In this document: piece by piece, positions 42,086 to 45,447 of the stretch
How positions within the stretch are numbered: position 1 is the first letter of the stretch
Layout: each line of letters begins with the position of its first letter
From: an uncultured Clostridium sp.
GTDB taxonomy: Bacteria; Bacillota; Clostridia; TANB77; CAG-508
Length of the DNA stretch: 45,447 nt
NCBI GenBank assembly: GCA_900557045.1
Contig: USQY01000006.1
Coordinates: 1 to 45,447 of the forward strand
Direction of reading: 5' to 3'
Made by a program: the position numbers and the translations under genes
Notes under the pieces: model-generated
The model's database searches: none
What the model was told of the DNA's origin: nothing
What the model saw: the letters and a program-made list of their open reading frames with translations, nothing else

Positions 42086-42937
42086 ATGAGAATAAGTAAT
42101 AATTGGAAAGACTATGAATTACTTGCAAGTGGAAACGGAGAAAAATTAGAAAGGTGGGGTAGTGTAATCCTTAACAGACCTGACCCACAAATAATTTGGG
42201 ACAAGACTAATAATAACATTTGGAATAAATCTGACGCAGTATATCATAGAAGTAACAAAGGTGGGGGTTACTGGGAATACAAGAAAAAACTTGCTAGTAG
42301 TTGGCAGATAAACTATAAAAACTTAACATTCAAAGTAAGTCCAACAAACTTTAAACACACAGGTATTTTCCCTGAACAAGCTACAAACTGGGATTACATA
42401 ATGGAAAAAGTAAGTGCCTTTGGTCCAAATATGCGAGTACTAAACTTATTTGCTTATACTGGATGTGCTACAATGGCCTCTAGTATTGCAGGTGCAGAAG
42501 AAGTAGTACACGTAGACGCTTCAAAAGGAATGACTGAGTGGGCGAAAGAAAACATGAAACTTTGCAAATTAGAAAACAACAAAATCAGATTTATCGTAGA
42601 TGATGTAATAAAATTTTTAGAAAGAGAAAAAAGAAGAGGAAGAACATACCACGGAGTAATAATGGACCCACCAAGTTATGGAAGAGGCCCAAATGGTGAA
42701 GTATGGAGACTAGTTGATAATCTAAAAGAATTACTTCAAAAAGTAAAAGACATACTAGACGAAAACTATTCATTCGTTTTAATTAATTCATACACAACAG
42801 GAGTAAGTCCAACATCATTAAATAACATTCTAAGCATGACTTTTAAAGGAAAAAATATAGAAACAGGAGAAATAGGATTACCAATAACGGAAAACAACTT
42901 AGTACTTCCTTGTGGAATATATGGAAGAATTGACTGA
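42086..42937 (+). CDS. Class I SAM-dependent methyltransferase, RlmI/RlmK-like
   Basis: 283 aa. A short N-terminal region with LLASGNGEKLERWG and LNRPDPQIIW is followed by a Rossmann methyltransferase domain: VLNLFAYTGCATM (motif I), VHVDASKGMTEWAKEN (motif II), and DPPSYGRG (motif IV, catalytic surroundings). These are the marks of the RlmI/RlmK group that methylates 23S rRNA bases. The EEF/PUA N-terminal domain of RlmI is absent; the family is commonly annotated as 'class I SAM-dependent rRNA methyltransferase' in Firmicutes. TTAGGAG before the ATG; overlaps the pseudouridine synthase gene, so both form an RNA-modification pair. Confidence 0.85.
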   Translation: MRISNNWKDYELLASGNGEKLERWGSVILNRPDPQIIWDKTNNNIWNKSDAVYHRSNKGGGYWEYKKKLASSWQINYKNLTFKVSPTNFKHTGIFPEQATNWDYIMEKVSAFGPNMRVLNLFAYTGCATMASSIAGAEEVVHVDASKGMTEWAKENMKLCKLENNKIRFIVDDVIKFLEREKRRGRTYHGVIMDPPSYGRGPNGEVWRLVDNLKELLQKVKDILDENYSFVLINSYTTGVSPTSLNNILSMTFKGKNIETGEIGLPITENNLVLPCGIYGRID

Positions 42938-43589
42938 GTTAAATATCTTATACGAAGATAATCACATAATAGTAGTAGAAAAGAAACCTAATATTCCAGT
43001 ATGCGAGGACTCTTCAAAAGACAAAGATTTACTAACTATTATAAAAGAGTATATAAGAATAAAATATAACAAACCAGGTAACGTTTACTTAGGACTTGTC
43101 CACAGACTTGATAGACCAGTCGGAGGAGTAATGGTATTTGCAAAAACTTCAAAAGCAGCTTCTAGACTTAGTAAACAAATAAATGAAAATAAATTTGCTA
43201 AAACATACATCGCAGTTGCTAAAGGAAAAATGAACAAAAGTGACACATTCACAGACTACTTAACAAAAGACGAAAAAACCAACACTAGCTATGTAACAAC
43301 AAAAGAAAAAGGCAAACTTTCTATTTTAGACTACACTTTAATTTCTTATAAAGATAACATGAGTCTTGTAAAAATAAACTTGCATACTGGCCGTTCACAT
43401 CAAATAAGAGTACAGTTTTCAAGTAGAAATCATCCCTTAATTGCAGATGCAAGATATAATAAAAATGCTGACTTAAAAACAAGTATAGCCCTATTTGCAA
43501 TATCTCTAAGTTTCTACCATCCAGTTACAAAAGAAAAAATGACATTTAATTTAGACATACCAAAAAGATACCCATTTAATATATTCTAG
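42921..43589 (+). CDS. RluA-family pseudouridine synthase
   Basis: 222 aa. The catalytic motif VHRLDRPVGGVMVFAKTSKAA with its Asp (here cited as HRLDRPVGG) is intact, as are ILYEDNHIIVVEKKP at the start and LHTGRSHQIRVQFSS near the C-terminus. No S4 domain, which suggests an RluA/YlyB-like short form acting on rRNA or tRNA. ATG 42921 overlaps the methyltransferase stop by 17 bases; a GTG at 42912 is possible. Its 3' end lies in the terminator stem shared with the convergent gene. Confidence 0.9.
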   Translation: MEELTELNILYEDNHIIVVEKKPNIPVCEDSSKDKDLLTIIKEYIRIKYNKPGNVYLGLVHRLDRPVGGVMVFAKTSKAASRLSKQINENKFAKTYIAVAKGKMNKSDTFTDYLTKDEKTNTSYVTTKEKGKLSILDYTLISYKDNMSLVKINLHTGRSHQIRVQFSSRNHPLIADARYNKNADLKTSIALFAISLSFYHPVTKEKMTFNLDIPKRYPFNIF

Positions 43590-43603
43590 GGTATCTTTTT
43601 TTA
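43562..43603. terminator. Bidirectional terminator between convergent genes
   Basis: AAAAAGATACCC (43562-43573) pairs perfectly with GGGTATCTTTTT (43589-43600); both strands end in T runs. It overlaps both coding ends. Confidence 0.9.
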
Positions 43604-44767
43604 TTTAGTCGGTATCAGAATCTCTTGTCCAATACTCAAACTAGTACCACTTAAATTATTAGTTTTAACTAAGTCATTTACAGTAACTCCATAAGTATTT
43701 GCAATCTTCCACAAAGAGTCTCCTTTTTTAACAGTATAATTTGTATAAGATTCAGTTCCAGGAATTTTAAGTACTTGTCCAATTTGAAGAGTATTACTTT
43801 TTAAATTATTTAAAGACTTAATATCATTAACACTAACTCCATACTTATTAGCAATTGTATACAAGTTATCTCCCTTAACTACAACATAGTTTATACCAGC
43901 ACTTGATGGTTTATCGTTTTCAGTTACATCTGTAGTCACTGTCGGAATAAGAAGTTTTTGCCCGATACTTAATGTATTACTTGTAAGCTTATTTGCACTT
44001 TTTATCTTATCAACACTAACATTATACGAGTTAGCTATCTTGTAAAGCGTGTCTCCACTTTTAACTGTATAGTATATTCCCTTATCATTTTTACTAATAT
44101 CTATATCAATGTCTTTCTTCTTAGGTACAAGTAGTTGCTGATTAATAGTTAAAGAATTTCCTTTTAAATTATTGATCTTCATCAAAGTATCAACAGTTGT
44201 ATCATACATACTCGCAATTTTCCACAAAGAGTCTCCACTTTTAACAGTATAAAGTAAGTAATCCTCTAAAGGTTTCTCTTCGTTCATTTTAACCTTCAAA
44301 TTCTGTCCCACACTAATTGTATTAGATTTCAAATTATTTAACGCTTTTAACTCATCTACAGTAAGACCAAACTTATTAGCAATTATCCATAAAGAATCTC
44401 CTTTTTGAACAGTGTAGAAGTCACTTGCTGAAGGTGCAGTATAAGCTAAGCCTTTATATTCAGTAATAGCTCTTACTACTGCTTCTGCATAATCTTCATA
44501 ATTATTTTTAAGTTGTATAGCGTCGTCTCCTTTAGAGTCTAAAAAACCATATTCAACAATAACCGCTTCCGTGTCAGGGGTATTTCTATGTATAAAATAA
44601 TAATCTTTTATAGGATTAGAAGGAAGTCTTTGCTGATAATTCTTTCTAATATTTTGTCCAGATTTTTGAAGCTCTTCTAATATTTTATTAGAAAATGTAG
44701 AATTATTTCTAAGAGCATAGATTACTTCAGCACCGTCTCCACCCCCGAAGTCGTAGAATGTAGGCAT
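43601..44767 (-). CDS. C-terminal half of an amidase_3 domain with five LysM repeats
   Basis: 388 aa. Residues 1-~108 match only the second half of an N-acetylmuramoyl-L-alanine amidase (Amidase_3): GAEVIYALRN, GQNIRKNYQQRLPSNP, IHRNTPDTEAVIVEYGFLDS with the catalytic Glu of VEYGF. The first half, with the DPGHGG His, the second Glu and the SIHAN His that bind zinc, is missing, so hydrolysis is not expected. Five LysM domains follow (about residues 115-160, 168-212, 226-270, 288-333 and 343-387), each with a Y-T-V-x-x-GD-x-L-x-x-IA pattern, spaced by short linkers. No signal peptide. AAGG lies about nine bases before the ATG and an in-frame stop just upstream, so the truncation is real in this sequence. 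Confidence 0.85.
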   Translation of the reverse strand: MPTFYDFGGGDGAEVIYALRNNSTFSNKILEELQKSGQNIRKNYQQRLPSNPIKDYYFIHRNTPDTEAVIVEYGFLDSKGDDAIQLKNNYEDYAEAVVRAITEYKGLAYTAPSASDFYTVQKGDSLWIIANKFGLTVDELKALNNLKSNTISVGQNLKVKMNEEKPLEDYLLYTVKSGDSLWKIASMYDTTVDTLMKINNLKGNSLTINQQLLVPKKKDIDIDISKNDKGIYYTVKSGDTLYKIANSYNVSVDKIKSANKLTSNTLSIGQKLLIPTVTTDVTENDKPSSAGINYVVVKGDNLYTIANKYGVSVNDIKSLNNLKSNTLQIGQVLKIPGTESYTNYTVKKGDSLWKIANTYGVTVNDLVKTNNLSGTSLSIGQEILIPTK

Positions 44768-44842
44768 TATAAATTACCTTATAATTATTGCTAATATTTA
44801 CAATAAATGGTAAAATATATAACTAATTTACGGAGGTGTTTT

Positions 44843-45447
44843 ATGTTAAAATTTATTTTAAATAACACTATTTTTGACTATTCTATTATCTTTTTGCTTC
44901 TTATAAATTTTGTATTAACAATAATAATAGACTTAAAGGAGCAAAAGAATGAATCTAAAAATATATTGTTATCAGACAAAATTAATAAAATAAAAATGAA
45001 AGCAGTGATTATAGCAGTGATATTTACTGTAATTACATTATATATAAAGTTTAACAATTTTATTAATATAATCATATATTTAATTATCCCTGCAATTCTT
45101 TTGCTAAAAAACATATTTGAAACTTATAAGAAAGAACAACCTTTATCAACAGATAAGAAATTTTATAAACTGCTATCAATGTATATTTTTGTTATATTTT
45201 TTTCTTCAGCTGCTGTCCCAGTTTATTATAAATATTTAGCTTCACTAAACCATAATTTAAAAGAAATATTATTAATAATTTACTTAATAATAAAAATTAT
45301 TCTATTTGTTTTCTTATTTTTTAACAATATAACAATACTATTATCAAACTTTAGTATTTTGAAGCCATTTAAAATTAGAGATAATAGAATAGATGATAAA
45401 TTTTATAAACTTAAAGATTATAATTTTCACTTTTATAAAAAATATAA
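44843..45447 (+). CDS. Membrane protein of unknown function, 3'-partial
   Basis: 201 codons without a stop up to the window edge, starting at ATG 44843 with GGAGG seven bases upstream. Not recognised. About five hydrophobic segments: near residues 14-32 (IIFLLLINFVLTIII), 53-68, 72-89, 112-130 (MYIFVIFFSSAAVPV) and 140-165. They are separated by short Lys-rich loops and end in a polar segment (RDNRIDDKFYKLKDYNF). Transcribed divergently from the amidase fragment. Codon use is AT-rich like the island. Confidence 0.7.
   Translation, partial: MLKFILNNTIFDYSIIFLLLINFVLTIIIDLKEQKNESKNILLSDKINKIKMKAVIIAVIFTVITLYIKFNNFINIIIYLIIPAILLLKNIFETYKKEQPLSTDKKFYKLLSMYIFVIFFSSAAVPVYYKYLASLNHNLKEILLIIYLIIKIILFVFLFFNNITILLSNFSILKPFKIRDNRIDDKFYKLKDYNFHFYKKY

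Noticed and set aside
44878..45114. Minus-strand frame opposite the last membrane protein
   Set aside because: The plus strand has a ribosome site and a 201-codon open frame with membrane segments; the minus frame has neither support nor a ribosome site.
1..45447. UGA read as tryptophan (mycoplasma code)
   Set aside because: Trp is TGG in conserved positions (PFOR, recG, BCCT) and several genes end in TGA within ATGA/TTGA overlaps.
1..45447. CRISPR array, transposase, integrase, tRNA or rRNA
   Set aside because: No regular repeat-spacer pattern, no recombinase motifs and no recognisable tRNA or rRNA segments on either strand.

Overview
The window reads as chromosomal DNA of an AT-rich, anaerobic, walled bacterium of the Bacilli/Mycoplasmatota side of the Firmicutes, most like uncultured gut lineages such as RF39 (inference). 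Evidence: lysine/asparagine/isoleucine-rich proteins, AAGGAGG ribosome sites, TTG and GTG starts, a pyruvate:ferredoxin oxidoreductase (anaerobic metabolism), and an LCP ligase, a teichoic-type ABC exporter and LysM proteins (a wall). TGA is used as stop, including in ATGA and TTGA overlaps, and Trp is TGG, so this is not a mycoplasma with recoded UGA.

Layout. 1-2.5 kb: the 3' end of a large secreted surface protein whose last ~140 coding bases have a different base composition and look like a diversified cassette, a small acidic protein, and remains of a broken gene. 2.5-6.1 kb: a Ca2+-type P-type ATPase translationally coupled to a cation/Ca2+ antiporter. 6.2-14.3 kb: envelope genes in 'host' codon usage: phosphatidylserine synthase, a glycosyltransferase, the TagGH-like exporter, an LtaS/OpgB-like phosphoglycerol transferase, GtrA, a TuaH-like glycosyltransferase and TagA. 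14.4-32.3 kb: a more AT-rich, low-CTA island that looks like an exchangeable surface-polymer cassette. It holds a phosphocholine module (HTH-LicC-LicA fusion, second LicC, BCCT transporter), a structured RNA, a polyprenyl-phosphoribose-type module (UbiA/DPPR synthase, HAD-GtrA fusion, multipass glycosyltransferase-like protein), a sulfotransferase-like gene, GT2, Wzx, a Wzy/ligase protein fused to a large extracellular toroid-like domain, a second TagA, a UDP-HexNAc dehydrogenase and a GT4. 32.3-35.1 kb: UDP-GlcNAc 2-epimerase and the LCP ligase. 35.2-45.4 kb: a dead XRE regulator, PFOR, an intergenic region encoding a probable ~100-nt antisense-oriented small RNA, recG, yebC, an rRNA-type methyltransferase, an RluA pseudouridine synthase, a convergent amidase fragment with five LysM repeats, and a partial membrane protein.

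How they work together (inference): MnaA, the UDP-HexNAc dehydrogenase and the two TagA enzymes supply and transfer ManNAc/ManNAcA-type sugars onto lipid-linked precursors. One polymer leaves by the ABC exporter, the island polymer by Wzx/Wzy. The LCP protein joins polymers to peptidoglycan. Phosphocholine, polyprenyl-P-pentose sugars and possibly sulfate would decorate them. No LicD phosphocholine transferase and no TagO/WecA initiator is in the window.

No tRNA, rRNA, CRISPR array, transposase or integrase was seen. All start choices, motif positions and base counts were done by eye; family names rest on motif recognition, not on searches.
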